Made by a program: the position numbers and the translations under genes. Below the pieces are notes generated by a model. The model saw only the letters and a program-made list of their open reading frames with translations, was not told where the DNA came from and ran no database searches. Below, piece after piece: positions 9,640 to 18,562 of a stretch of DNA of 64,000 nucleotides; the stretch's first letter is position 1, and every line of letters starts with the position of its first letter. The DNA comes from an uncultured Bacteroidales bacterium. Lineage in GTDB: Bacteria; Bacteroidota; Bacteroidia; Bacteroidales; G3-4614. The stretch covers positions 126,822-190,821 of the forward strand of contig CASFRS010000013.1 of assembly GCA_949297125.1 (NCBI GenBank), read 5' to 3'.

Positions 9640-9682
9640 GAAAGTTACAGGGTTTCCTGCCTGTGTACGGATGAAATTTATA
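9640..9682 (-). promoter_or_regulatory. Putative phage-type promoter, terminase
   Basis: Leftward TATAAAT (9676-9682) lies exactly 35 bp (start to start) upstream of TAACTTTC (9640-9647), which ends 19 nt before the ATG. No -33 TTG is present. The same two boxes at the same spacing precede the portal, the 868-residue protein and the scaffold gene. The AT-rich box overlaps the T-tract of the upstream terminator, so part of the match could be coincidental. Confidence 0.5.
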
Positions 9683-9718
9683 AAAAGAGAAGCCCCGGGA
9701 TTTCTCTCCGGAGCTTCT
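9680..9718 (-). terminator. Terminator of the 180-residue membrane protein gene
   Basis: An 11-bp stem (9688-9698 with 9708-9718, one G-U pair) followed on the minus strand by a T-rich tract (CTTTTTATAAATTT). It isolates the terminase from the host transcript upstream. Confidence 0.85.
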
Positions 9719-9747
9719 GTTCAAGGTTAATGGTTATGTGCGGCGGG

Positions 9748-10290
9748 TCATTTACCGCGTATTGCGACAACAGGTACGGTCCCTTCCATATAATTCCGGT
9801 ATACCCCTATCTGTTTTATGCATTTCCCAGCAGGTATCCTGATTATCTGTCCGTCGTAATATGAATTTTCCCCCTCCTCGAGGAACATGACTTTCAGGTC
9901 GGTCGGGACAGGCACGTCGATGTCGCGCATCAATTCATTTGCCAGCGCATTGCCGGACGCGGTAACCCGGATGACCTGAAACCGCTTGTTGCTTACGAAG
10001 TCTCTCTCCTCGCTGAACAGTGTCATTCCTTTGTCTTGCGTCTTACCTGAAGAGTTTCCGTTTGCCGGTTTCCCCGAACCGGAAGATGTTCCGGTACCGC
10101 GGCCCCGGGATGCCGCCGTACTTGCATGGGTTTGCGCCTCCTGCACAACCCCGCTCTCCGCGTCTTTTCCGGTATTGCCGTCCTCGCGGTTAACGGCCGA
10201 TACAAGTTGCACGACAACCGCAAGGATAAAGGCCAGCGAGAATCCAGCACATAAACCCATTATAAATATAAATCCTTTCTCTTTATTCAT
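9748..10290 (-). CDS. Membrane-anchored protein of unknown function
   Basis: A 180-residue protein. The chosen ATG at 10290 gives MNKEKGF followed by one clear membrane segment (about residues 8-30); an upstream start would overlap the neighbouring ATPase gene and add unrelated sequence. After the membrane helix comes a Ser/Gly/Thr-rich low-complexity linker (about 35-85), then a small globular C-terminal domain (FQVIRVTASGNALANELM to the end). No family is recognised. It lies 44 bp downstream of the tandem-ATPase gene and may be cotranscribed with it. Topology suggests an inner-membrane anchor with an outside domain. Confidence 0.7.
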   Translation of the reverse strand: MNKEKGFIFIMGLCAGFSLAFILAVVVQLVSAVNREDGNTGKDAESGVVQEAQTHASTAASRGRGTGTSSGSGKPANGNSSGKTQDKGMTLFSEERDFVSNKRFQVIRVTASGNALANELMRDIDVPVPTDLKVMFLEEGENSYYDGQIIRIPAGKCIKQIGVYRNYMEGTVPVVAIRGK

Positions 10291-10334
10291 AGCCTTAAAA
10301 AATGTATTCCCGATATAAAGTACCGCAACTGCCG

Positions 10335-11783
10335 CTATTCCGCTTCCGTACGTTTCTTGAGGCGGAAAATCCTTGTTACCGACGGTGGCATTTCGTGCGT
10401 GTAGTGGGTAACGTATATAAGGGTCTTTCCCTCGCGACGGCAAAAGGCCTCAATGATGCCCGACGCAAGGCGTTTGCTGCTTATGTCGAGCCCGTGAAGA
10501 GGTTCGTCGAGAATAAGTAGGTCGGGGTCCTTTACGAATGCGCGCGCAAGCAGCGCCATACGCTGCTGCCCGGAGGAGAGCTTGAGGAACGAACGTTCGG
10601 CCAGCGACTCTATGCCGAATGTCTTCATCCACTGCATGACGGTTTCGGCCTGCTGCGGCGTACAACGGCGGAAAAGCCCTATGGAGTCGAAAAATCCCGA
10701 TGCGACGATTTGCAGGGCGGGAATGTCTTCCATATAGTAAAGGTGCATGTCGGGCGATACGTACCCGATACGCTCCTTTATTTCCCATATGCTTTCGCCC
10801 GTGCCACGGCGACGGTCGAACAGATATATGGTGTTGGCGTACGACTGCGGATTATCGGCATACACAAGGCTCAGCAGCGTGCTTTTACCCGAACCGTTGG
10901 GCCCGAGAAGACCCCATTTTTCGCCGTTGCGCACTTCCCAGTTTATATCTTTTACTATTTCGCGGTTGCCGTGCTTTACCTGCACGTTCTCCATGCGGAA
11001 TGTTACTTCGTGTCCCGACGGTTTACGGACTGCCGCCGGCAACTGCGGCGTCTGGCCGGGCATCGGGAAGAGTTTTTCCTGAAGGGCCGTATCGGCCATG
11101 AACTCGCTGCGCGTCATCTCGCCAAGGCACTCCATGCCGTATACGGGCAATACGTGTGTTACCATGGGGGGGATGTCTGCGGGATTGGCAAGGAGGAGAA
11201 TTACCTGCAGCCCGTCTATTGCCGCCATTTCGGCAAACATACCGTCGAGGCTGCGGCGGGATTCCTCGTCCAGTCCTATATAGGGATTGTCGACTATAAG
11301 CACCTTGGGGCGCGCAAGCAGCACGCGTATCAACAGGAACTTGCGCAGTTCACCGCTGGAAAGGCTTATTATCTTCTTGTCCAGTACCGATTCGACGCCG
11401 AAACGGCGGAACAACCCTTCGGCATATTTTTCGTTGTCGGCAAGCATCTCCCTTACGGTTGAAATTCCGTCCTGCTCGGTAGCATGCCACCTTTGCTGGT
11501 AATACGTGGTGCTGCTGTCGACTATGGAATATATATCCTTGAAGGCTATGGATTTTACGGCCTCCGATACGGGTGCGTCGAAACCGTAGCGTATCTCCCC
11601 GTCGATGTCGCGTATGGCTATGCGACCGAGTATCATGTCGGCGAGGAGGGTCTTGCCAGCCCCGTTAGGCCCTATTACACACCACTGCTGACCTTTGGAT
11701 ATGGTCCAGTTTACTGGTGTCCTGAAACGTAATTCGGGCATTCGCGGTACGGGGTTCTCCAGTGTTATTATATCGTTGTTCAT
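10335..11783 (-). CDS. Tandem ABC ATPase, ModF/PhrA-like
   Basis: A 482-residue soluble protein made of two ABC nucleotide-binding domains and no membrane segment, as in ModF/PhrA. Domain 1 has Walker A IGPNGAGKT (about 38-46), signature LSSGELRK and Walker B VLIVDNP, where the catalytic Glu is Asn. Domain 2 has LGPNGSGKST, signature LSSGQQR and LLILDEP, complete. One site is therefore probably degenerate, a common pattern in tandem ATPases. Start ATG 11783 (MNNDIITLEN) is preferred over the longer frame, whose extra residues look unrelated. Divergent from rpiB. Substrate and partner are unknown. Confidence 0.85.
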   Translation of the reverse strand: MNNDIITLENPVPRMPELRFRTPVNWTISKGQQWCVIGPNGAGKTLLADMILGRIAIRDIDGEIRYGFDAPVSEAVKSIAFKDIYSIVDSSTTYYQQRWHATEQDGISTVREMLADNEKYAEGLFRRFGVESVLDKKIISLSSGELRKFLLIRVLLARPKVLIVDNPYIGLDEESRRSLDGMFAEMAAIDGLQVILLLANPADIPPMVTHVLPVYGMECLGEMTRSEFMADTALQEKLFPMPGQTPQLPAAVRKPSGHEVTFRMENVQVKHGNREIVKDINWEVRNGEKWGLLGPNGSGKSTLLSLVYADNPQSYANTIYLFDRRRGTGESIWEIKERIGYVSPDMHLYYMEDIPALQIVASGFFDSIGLFRRCTPQQAETVMQWMKTFGIESLAERSFLKLSSGQQRMALLARAFVKDPDLLILDEPLHGLDISSKRLASGIIEAFCRREGKTLIYVTHYTHEMPPSVTRIFRLKKRTEAE

Positions 11784-11839
11784 GAAGTGTTCGTTTGTAT
11801 TTTTATTCTGCCTGCAAATGTAAAACATATAATCCAATA

Positions 11840-11870
11840 TTGTTTTAGTTGCCACGTTTTTATATATTCG
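11840..11870 (+). promoter_or_regulatory. Promoter of rpiB
   Basis: TTG (11840-11842), 20-bp spacer, TATATTCG (11863-11870). The 5' UTR would be about 20 nt. Confidence 0.6.
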
Positions 11871-11896
11871 CGTCTGTTTTTAAAGCATTTTGATTT

Positions 11897-12355
11897 ATGG
11901 GTATCTTGAGGAAAGGGACTCCGGTGGGGTTGGCTTGCGACCATGCCGGTTTTGAAATAAAGGAGTGCATCAAGCGGTTCCTTACGGAACTGGGTGCAGA
12001 AGTGAAGGATTTCGGTACTTATTCGACCGAGAGTGTGGATTATCCCGACTTTGCACACCCGCTGGCCGTTGCTGTGGAAAAGGGTGAATGTTATCCCGGC
12101 TTTGCCGTATGCGGCAGCGGTAACGGCATAAGCATGACACTGAACAAGCATCAGGGCATAAGGGCCGCTATCTGCTGGTGTACGGAAATTTCGGCACTGG
12201 CCAGGGAACATAACGACGCGAACGTGTGCGTCCTGCCGGGCAGATTCGTGGACGGGAAGAGCGCGAAAGAGATTGTGCGGGCGTTCATAGAATCGGACTT
12301 CGAGGGGGGACGGCATCAGCGCAGGATAGACAAGATTCCGGTTACAGGGGAGTAA
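11897..12355 (+). CDS. rpiB: Ribose-5-phosphate isomerase B
   Basis: A 152-residue RpiB/LacAB family enzyme interconverting ribose 5-phosphate and ribulose 5-phosphate in the pentose phosphate pathway. Family motifs are CDHAGFE (14-20), the catalytic Cys72 in VCGSGNGISM, and the phosphate-binding RAAICW and HNDANVCVLPGR segments. Length is typical. It has its own promoter and ends in a strong bidirectional terminator shared with the convergent exported-protein operon. Confidence 0.96.
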   Translation: MGILRKGTPVGLACDHAGFEIKECIKRFLTELGAEVKDFGTYSTESVDYPDFAHPLAVAVEKGECYPGFAVCGSGNGISMTLNKHQGIRAAICWCTEISALAREHNDANVCVLPGRFVDGKSAKEIVRAFIESDFEGGRHQRRIDKIPVTGE

Positions 12356-12380
12356 CTCCGCCCTGCCGCAACCAATGGCA

Positions 12381-12427
12381 AAGCAGGAAGCCGGTTTCGG
12401 AACAGTCCCGAAACCGGCTTCCTGCTT
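12381..12427. terminator. Bidirectional terminator
   Basis: A perfect 20-bp inverted repeat (12381-12400 and 12408-12427) with a 7-nt loop sits between the convergent rpiB and the six-gene exported operon. A short T run follows on the plus strand. Confidence 0.85.
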
Positions 12428-12484
12428 TTACTGTAACTTAACGTTCTTGCCGGGGTTGAGAGGGTGCCCCCTCTTTCAGGGAGG

Positions 12485-13711
12485 CTACTTTATGCGCATC
12501 TCCCTTATCAGCATCCCGGGATAGAATGTCCCGCCGCTTACCTTACGGAACGTGGTGCAGGTGAGTTCCGAACCGTACGAACGCTCTTCGGTCGCCATAT
12601 AACGGTTATCCCATATCTTCCCTGCTACGGGGGCTATTACCCCCACCCTTTTATAACTGACCGTCCCGTCCTGGTTCCTTACCCTTTCAAGGACTTCGTA
12701 CCGGGAGTCTTCCGTCATCCCTTCTTTCATCCCTATTTTTGCGGTTATGTCGGGGGCAACGGAGAATATAGGGGTCTTGACCTTGAACTCGTCGTACGTG
12801 CGCTGCAACTCCACGACCGATTTGTCTATCGCACGCTGGCAGACCTTACGTATCATCCCGACAGGCTCGAACACCCCGGCATAGGAGGTCTGGCCACTGT
12901 CTATCCTCTTTACCCCCACGTACCGGAGGTTGAATGTGGAGGTATCGGAAAGGAAAGCCATGCGCTTGCGCTCGTCCTTCGTCCCGGGCGCGATATAGTA
13001 GTCGTTGTAGAATTTCGCCGCTATGGTGTCATTCCACTCAAGCTGGTAGAGGTACGATGTTACTATCACCCTGAAACCGCGTATGTTTTCCACTATGTCG
13101 CCCACGCTGTTGGCCACATCGGTCAGGTCCGTCCCGAGGAACGCCCCTGCCAACGCGCCCAGTCCCCTTATGAACCCGGATGCCACGGCCGCCGATTTCT
13201 GCTTGTCGACGTAGCGGATGTCGTTTACCAACACGAAAGTGTTGCCTATCAGGTCCTCGCCGGCATCCTTGAGCATGGCCTCGCCGCGCAGCGACTGCCG
13301 GGAGAGTTCCACATCGAAGTAATCGGCGTCATACAACCCGCGCTCGGAAATAAGGTCGACAGAACATTCTCCGGTGGAGGGGTTGCGCATGAACCAGTAC
13401 CCTACAAGGCGACGCGCCACGTTGTTGTTTTTAAGGAATGCCGCAATCTCTTCATTATCGCCTTTCTTGTCGGCAGAGGTTAGTATCTTTATGTTCAGGT
13501 CGTGATTGTTGAACTTGTCCGGAACGGGCATGTTTACAAAAACATCGCTTATTTCCTTTGCATATGTGGCGTTCTCGTGGCTGATACAGAGCGAGTATAT
13601 TGAACTGCGCCGATATTTTTCTCCTTCCTGCTGGCCGTACGCCGTTATTGCCGGAACGGCGGCAATGGCGGCAATGGCAGTGATTATGATATATCGTTTC
13701 ATTTTTTGCAT
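12485..13711 (-). CDS. Exported protein of unknown function (last gene of six-gene operon)
   Basis: A 408-residue protein with a signal peptide (KRYIIITAIAAIAAVPAITAYG). Met4 at 13702, preceded by AGGATG at short distance, is an equally likely start. No catalytic motif is recognised. A Gly/Ala-rich helix-like stretch (about 175-195: VASGFIRGLGALAGAFLG) could be membrane-interacting. It is the distal gene of an operon of six exported proteins, 20 bp after the WG-repeat gene. I know of similar proteins only as uncharacterised Bacteroidales proteins. A cell-envelope location is inferred from the signal peptide. Confidence 0.75.
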   Translation of the reverse strand: MQKMKRYIIITAIAAIAAVPAITAYGQQEGEKYRRSSIYSLCISHENATYAKEISDVFVNMPVPDKFNNHDLNIKILTSADKKGDNEEIAAFLKNNNVARRLVGYWFMRNPSTGECSVDLISERGLYDADYFDVELSRQSLRGEAMLKDAGEDLIGNTFVLVNDIRYVDKQKSAAVASGFIRGLGALAGAFLGTDLTDVANSVGDIVENIRGFRVIVTSYLYQLEWNDTIAAKFYNDYYIAPGTKDERKRMAFLSDTSTFNLRYVGVKRIDSGQTSYAGVFEPVGMIRKVCQRAIDKSVVELQRTYDEFKVKTPIFSVAPDITAKIGMKEGMTEDSRYEVLERVRNQDGTVSYKRVGVIAPVAGKIWDNRYMATEERSYGSELTCTTFRKVSGGTFYPGMLIREMRIK

Positions 13712-13731
13712 CCTGTTTTCTCTGTTTTATA

Positions 13732-15426
13732 TCAATACCCCCACATCTCCTCGGGCAATACGTCGAGAATGGAACACTTTACCCGGTTCTTGTACAGGTT
13801 GTACAGCTCTATGTCGCGTTCGGCCAACGGGGCCTTCTTTTCGGCATATATGCTTTCAAGGAGTTCGTCCACGTCGTCTTTCCCGTCCAGTTCAAACGGG
13901 ACTATTACAGTTCCGTTTTTGTCGATGCACCCCCACTGCCTGTTGTCTTTTATTATGTACGCCAGCCCGTTGTTGAACTGCCCGCCGTAAAGTTCGCCGC
14001 CGGAGCAAGGAATTTCAAAGGCCTTGTTGCCGGATGTATCGATATAAGCATACTCCCCGGGTTTGCCGGCAAAGGCGAGTCCCTCGCTGAACGACCCTAC
14101 CGCCGTATATCCGCCGTCGAAACATTCATTGCCCTGCCGGTCCATCCAGCACCATGTACCGCCGGGCTTCTCGACGCAGAAATAACCGTCGGACAAGGCC
14201 CATACGTTTTCATACTTCGTATCGTTGAGCAGATGCCCCTCGCTGTCGAGCGCGTTGTTGTAAACGGGCGATGCTGCCTTGAAGCCGGAATCGAACGAAA
14301 CGCACACGTAACCTTCGTCCATTATTACGCTGAATCCGGTTATGTCGAACCCGGTCAGGGGCGTGCCGCGCTTATCGACGTAGGCCCATTTACCGCCGCT
14401 TTTTACAAACCCGTGGTTGTCGTTGCAATACACCCCTACCGACTCATATATGACAGGTACTACTTCCTGACCGGTTTCATCGATATAACCGAACTTGTCC
14501 TCGCCGTGCTGTCTGATCCCGACCGCAGCCATACCGCCGTGGAACGGGTATACCGTACTGTATTTTATTTCGGTAAGCGGCTCGCCGCTGCGGGTTATGT
14601 ACCCCCAAAGGTTACGGTCCTTTACGTAAGAGATATTCATGGAGAAGGTGTCCGCCACATCGTCGTACACGGGTTCTACTATCTCTTTACCGCTGCTGTC
14701 GATATATCCGAAACGGCCTTTCCCCTTGCTTACCCACGCCACGCCGTTGTGGAATTCGTTCCGCACGTTTACGTATGCGGGAGGTATTATCTCCTGCCCG
14801 CTGCGCGAGATGTATCCGTATTTGCCGCCTGTTATCGCGCCTTCGCCATCGACTTTCCCGCCGGTATTGACCCAACAGATATCGTTGTCGCCGAATGTTC
14901 CGTGCGCTGCATATTCGGCCGGGGTTATCAGCATACCGGTGGTGTCGATAAGGCCGTATTTGCTGCCGGCTTTTACCCACGCCGTATTGGTCCCGTCAAA
15001 AAAACCTATTTCTGTGAATTTGGGAGGGAGTATCTCTTCTCCTTTCCTGTTTATATGCCCGTACTTCCCGCCGGTTACAATGCCGGTCATGGACTCCGGG
15101 TCGTCGCAGGTCCCGCCTACGTTGACAAGGGCGTATCCGTACTTGTTGTACTCGCCTATACGGGCATACTTTACGGGTGCTACAAGTTTGCCGGCTGTAT
15201 CCACCAGCCCCCACCTGCTCCCTTTCCTTACGCGCGATATGCCGTCTTCAAAGGGGGTTGCGCTGTCATAGACCGGTTTTACGACGAATACTCCCGCCGT
15301 ATCGACAAACCCGTACTTCCCTTTCTGGTTCTGTGCAGGTTTCAGCCGGTCCGCCCCTGACGCCGACGTCCCCAAAGCCGTCAGCAGAAGCAGGACGGTT
15401 GCGAATGCTGTTTTTGTTCCGTTCAT
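13732..15426 (-). CDS. Exported WG-repeat protein
   Basis: A 564-residue protein with a signal peptide ending near SASG and about 12 WG-type repeats of 35-45 residues. Each carries a core such as GFVDTAGVFVV, GYIDSSGKEIV or GYISRSGQEII, so it should fold as a long repetitive beta structure. WG-repeat proteins are common and usually of unknown function; binding or scaffolding in the periplasm or on the surface is likely. It is the fifth gene of the six-gene exported operon, with 15 bp to the gene upstream and 20 bp to the gene downstream. Confidence 0.85.
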   Translation of the reverse strand: MNGTKTAFATVLLLLTALGTSASGADRLKPAQNQKGKYGFVDTAGVFVVKPVYDSATPFEDGISRVRKGSRWGLVDTAGKLVAPVKYARIGEYNKYGYALVNVGGTCDDPESMTGIVTGGKYGHINRKGEEILPPKFTEIGFFDGTNTAWVKAGSKYGLIDTTGMLITPAEYAAHGTFGDNDICWVNTGGKVDGEGAITGGKYGYISRSGQEIIPPAYVNVRNEFHNGVAWVSKGKGRFGYIDSSGKEIVEPVYDDVADTFSMNISYVKDRNLWGYITRSGEPLTEIKYSTVYPFHGGMAAVGIRQHGEDKFGYIDETGQEVVPVIYESVGVYCNDNHGFVKSGGKWAYVDKRGTPLTGFDITGFSVIMDEGYVCVSFDSGFKAASPVYNNALDSEGHLLNDTKYENVWALSDGYFCVEKPGGTWCWMDRQGNECFDGGYTAVGSFSEGLAFAGKPGEYAYIDTSGNKAFEIPCSGGELYGGQFNNGLAYIIKDNRQWGCIDKNGTVIVPFELDGKDDVDELLESIYAEKKAPLAERDIELYNLYKNRVKCSILDVLPEEMWGY

Positions 15427-15441
15427 CTGTTTTCCGTGCTT

Positions 15442-16368
15442 TTACCTCAACCCCAAGATATTGGTGGTACTGGGCTGCTGCCCTTTTCCGTATGCGACGC
15501 CTATCGCTTTCATTGCCGATATACGCTGCGATTCCAAATCTACGGCATCATCGTATTTTTTCATCTCGAAGCGAAGGTCTTCGTCTACCCGGGCCTTTAT
15601 CTCTTCATAGAGTTTCATGGCTTCTGGGTAACACCCTGCATCGGGAAGTATCTGCGACAGATAAACGCCGGCCGCCTCTGCCCCTTCGGCGCTCTGCCGG
15701 GAGAACCATGCGGTCCGCGCCTTGGCGAGGTTTACACGGCACATTTCATCGATATATGCCTGATAGGCCTCTTTTGCCGCCGCGAATGCCGCATCGTACC
15801 CTTTTGAGCATACCGGAACGGAAAGCAGGGCAAAAAGCGCCCCGTCGTAGTTTTTGAGCGCGGTGAGGCCTTCTGCTTTCTTTATTATGGAAGCATAATT
15901 GTCGTCGTAGTATTTTATGGCCTTGGACTTGCCCTCTTCCATGAACTTCTTAATGTCGGCATTGTTCCCTTTTATCTGCTTGAGTGCGGCTATCTGGCTC
16001 TTCGACTCGTTTTCGCCTATTCCCCTCAGCGTAAACGTGTGCGAAGAGTATATGCTGGAACTGTTCAGGTCGACCATATAGAGCGTAAACTCGAATTCCT
16101 GCGATACTTTTACCGGCGGGCCGGGCAATACGCTCTTGCTTATCGCCACTATCTTGGGTACTATAACCAGGTTGCTCCCGTCTATCATCATTATGTCGGC
16201 ATCGGAAGTGAGCTGTCCTACACGCGACGAGAAGAGCTCGGCGGCTGCCGGGGTAAGGTTGCTCTCCCGGGGTATGGACAGACTGGCCCCTATCTCGCAC
16301 TTCTGGGCTTCTGCCGGCATGGCCGCCATTATGACGGCCGCTGCGGCTATTGAGAGTATCTTTTTCAT
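15442..16368 (-). CDS. Exported helical protein of unknown function
   Basis: A 308-residue protein with a signal peptide (KKILSIAAAAVIMAAMPAEA). The N-terminal half (CEIGASLSIPRESN to the SHTFTLRGIGENES motif) looks like an alpha/beta fold. The C-terminal half is alpha-helical and repeat-like (ALKNYDGALFALLSVP, AKEAYQAYIDEM, AMKLYEEIKARV), suggesting TPR-like interaction helices. Fourth gene of the six-gene exported operon. No family name can be given with confidence. Confidence 0.75.
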   Translation of the reverse strand: MKKILSIAAAAVIMAAMPAEAQKCEIGASLSIPRESNLTPAAAELFSSRVGQLTSDADIMMIDGSNLVIVPKIVAISKSVLPGPPVKVSQEFEFTLYMVDLNSSSIYSSHTFTLRGIGENESKSQIAALKQIKGNNADIKKFMEEGKSKAIKYYDDNYASIIKKAEGLTALKNYDGALFALLSVPVCSKGYDAAFAAAKEAYQAYIDEMCRVNLAKARTAWFSRQSAEGAEAAGVYLSQILPDAGCYPEAMKLYEEIKARVDEDLRFEMKKYDDAVDLESQRISAMKAIGVAYGKGQQPSTTNILGLR

Positions 16369-16381
16369 TGTTATCGGTTTT

Positions 16382-17332
16382 TTATTTGTCCCCTAATATC
16401 AGTATTGCTTCTCCTAACCCGCGCATTACTACCTTCGACGGGATGTTATACGGCTCCTGCCGCAGATAGCGGGCAAGGTTGCGCACGAACATTTCGGTAT
16501 CCATTGCACGCCCTTTTTCGTTGTAAAGCGGGATGCGCACCTGGTTGTAGGCGATATAGTTTTCCGTTGCGTCGCTTTTACCAAAACGGCTGTTCACGGT
16601 ATTGTCGGCCATCCATTCGTCTATTATCTCGCTCAACAGGTATCCGTCGTCATACTCGCTGTCGAGATCGATACCCGCACTGTTTTCAAAAACGCGCACC
16701 GTTACGGCTACTTCACGCCCGTTAGCGAAAAGGTCGTCGAAATAATCCTGCAGACGGGCGGTGAAGTTGTCCATGTTCGACACCACGGCTTCTTCGAGCA
16801 GTACGGCCGTCTCGGCCGTCAGCGACGGATTGCCGGTTCCCTGTACCCCCGCTATTATTTTGTTGGTATAGGAATCTATCCCCTGGAGGTTGTATGTTAC
16901 GCTGCGCTTGGGCCCGTTTTCGTTCACTGTCCAGTCGAGCGACAGTATTATGTCGGCCCTTGCCGTACGCCGCAACTGGTCGAGCGGGCTTTCGGCTATT
17001 GCGGCCCCCTGCCGGGACGAAATAAGTTCGTCTTCCGCCTGGCGGCGTTCTATGGAGCTTATGGTTGCCGAAAGGTCTACCAGCGGGAATCCGCGGTCGG
17101 CCATCATGTTGGATATTTTCCCTATCATGTTGGAGAGTTCCTTGTCGGTTTTCACCGCTTTCCTGTAATCGGGTATCTGCTCTTCAAGCCCCTGGTTGTC
17201 ATACGTCTGGACATACCCTTTGGCATTACACCATACGTCGCTGGGTACTACCATTATCTGAGGCTTGCGCGCCTGTCCGTACATGCTTGCCGCAACTATT
17301 GCAAATGAAAATATCAATGCCAACTTTTTCAT
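16382..17332 (-). CDS. DUF6175-like exported protein
   Basis: A 316-residue exported protein (signal peptide KKLALIFSFAIVAASMYG) resembling the DUF6175 family from Bacteroidota. Segments such as MADRGFPLVDLSATISS followed by TARADIILSLDW recall the layout of CsgG/LpoB/TolB-N-like proteins, which sit in or near the outer membrane, but this is only a resemblance seen by eye. Third gene of the six-gene exported operon, 13 bp upstream of the helical protein. Its task is unknown. Confidence 0.7.
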   Translation of the reverse strand: MKKLALIFSFAIVAASMYGQARKPQIMVVPSDVWCNAKGYVQTYDNQGLEEQIPDYRKAVKTDKELSNMIGKISNMMADRGFPLVDLSATISSIERRQAEDELISSRQGAAIAESPLDQLRRTARADIILSLDWTVNENGPKRSVTYNLQGIDSYTNKIIAGVQGTGNPSLTAETAVLLEEAVVSNMDNFTARLQDYFDDLFANGREVAVTVRVFENSAGIDLDSEYDDGYLLSEIIDEWMADNTVNSRFGKSDATENYIAYNQVRIPLYNEKGRAMDTEMFVRNLARYLRQEPYNIPSKVVMRGLGEAILILGDK

Positions 17333-17370
17333 ATCGTACTTTTTTCTTGTATTTGTACTTGAGCTGTTCC

Positions 17371-17841
17371 TTATTTTATTATCCCGTCCGATTTCAAGTG
17401 TTCGCGGAGGGCTGTACGCTGAACTACCACTACTACCCCGAAGCGGCGTCCCGTGGAGTTGAATTCCTTTACCCTGCTGCGCAGCGGCGCGCCTTTAAGC
17501 GTCATATATCTGGTATAATCGCCGTTGTCGCTGAAGAACCGGTTGAAATAATCTTCATACTTGTCGCGTGCGTTTGCCGCGTACACCAAAGGTTTCACGT
17601 CGCATCCTCCGCTACCGCCGCGTATTCCCTTGAATATTACATCGGATATGGCGTTCTTGGCTGCCTGTTGCATGGCCTGTTGCCTGTGCCGCCCTTGCCC
17701 CCAGGCGCGCAACTTCTGCGAACCGTCCAGTTCTATTCCCAAACATTCGGTTTCATAACCCGCATATGACGAAGTGCTTGTCTGACACCCCGAGAACAGC
17801 AGCGCCGCTGCCGCCATTATGGTAACAAATGTCTTTTTCAT
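17371..17841 (-). CDS. Lipoprotein, paralogue of the next upstream gene
   Basis: A 156-residue probable lipoprotein: signal peptide with lipobox LLFSGC at about residues 15-19. The mature part shares a pattern with the 158-residue protein encoded just upstream: an EC-containing first strand, a VIFKGI/VLFRGV segment followed by a Cys, an EDYFNRFF/ADYFNAFF motif, and a C-terminal TALREHLKSDGII/DQLRRDLENAGII. The two are therefore tandem paralogues. Second gene of the six-gene operon. Confidence 0.8.
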   Translation of the reverse strand: MKKTFVTIMAAAALLFSGCQTSTSSYAGYETECLGIELDGSQKLRAWGQGRHRQQAMQQAAKNAISDVIFKGIRGGSGGCDVKPLVYAANARDKYEDYFNRFFSDNGDYTRYMTLKGAPLRSRVKEFNSTGRRFGVVVVVQRTALREHLKSDGIIK

Positions 17842-17854
17842 GTCTGTCTCCTTT

Positions 17855-18331
17855 TTAGAATCCTGTTGATAATCCGCGTATTATTCCGGCATTTTCAAGG
17901 TCGCGCCGCAACTGGTCCTTCGCAACCATGACTTTTGCGCCTATCCTGTAATTTTTCTTTTTCAGTTTCTCGATTTCGTAACTGCCCGAAATTATGGATG
18001 CATACGATTGGAATTTCTTCTCGGTATTGAAAAATGCGTTGAAATAATCGGCATGCTGGTCTTCGCTTGTCTGACTGCCTGCTATGGGACGGAGCGACTG
18101 GCATCCTTCGGACGGGGCTACCCCGCGGAACAGCACTCCGCGAACGGCCGCCTCGCGTATGGCCATGTCGTTGGGGGCCTTCTTTGAGGAATGAACCCAT
18201 ACTTTTACCAGATAATAACCTTCTTTGGCCGTTACTCCGCCGCATTCAATGTCGTATTGGGGGGAACCTGCCACGGCCGTGCCTGCTGCAAGGGCCAACG
18301 ATAATATCAGTACTGAAATCTTTCTGTTCAT
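17855..18331 (-). CDS. Exported protein, first gene of six-gene operon
   Basis: A 158-residue protein with a cleavable signal peptide (SVLILSLALAAGTAVAG) and no lipobox, so it is probably soluble in the periplasm while its paralogue downstream is lipid-anchored. Shared features with the paralogue include a Cys in the first strand, the VLFRGV segment followed by GC, and ADYFNAFF. As first gene of the operon it probably follows the promoter; none can be identified with certainty in the 231 bp upstream. Confidence 0.8.
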   Translation of the reverse strand: MNRKISVLILSLALAAGTAVAGSPQYDIECGGVTAKEGYYLVKVWVHSSKKAPNDMAIREAAVRGVLFRGVAPSEGCQSLRPIAGSQTSEDQHADYFNAFFNTEKKFQSYASIISGSYEIEKLKKKNYRIGAKVMVAKDQLRRDLENAGIIRGLSTGF

Positions 18332-18562
18332 CGCTTTATTGTTTTATATGGTTTCTGCTATTTTCCTATGGGGAGCGGTGTACGGTTCCGATGCATGCCG
18401 CCGCTCCTGCCGGGTGTTACCGTTTCCGGCACACAGGTGAGGCGCGGGGTAGTGCCGGCTGTCATATACCGTTCTTTGCAGGGGGACGCTACCCGTGAGG
18501 TATTGCCGGGGAAGGCATACGGCGCGGCATCTTTCCGCAGCATCCGGGTAACGGGAGCGCCC

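Noticed and set aside
7758-9674. 638-residue plus-strand ORF opposite terminase
   Set aside because: Shadow frame with no recognisable domain; the terminase motifs lie in the other strand.
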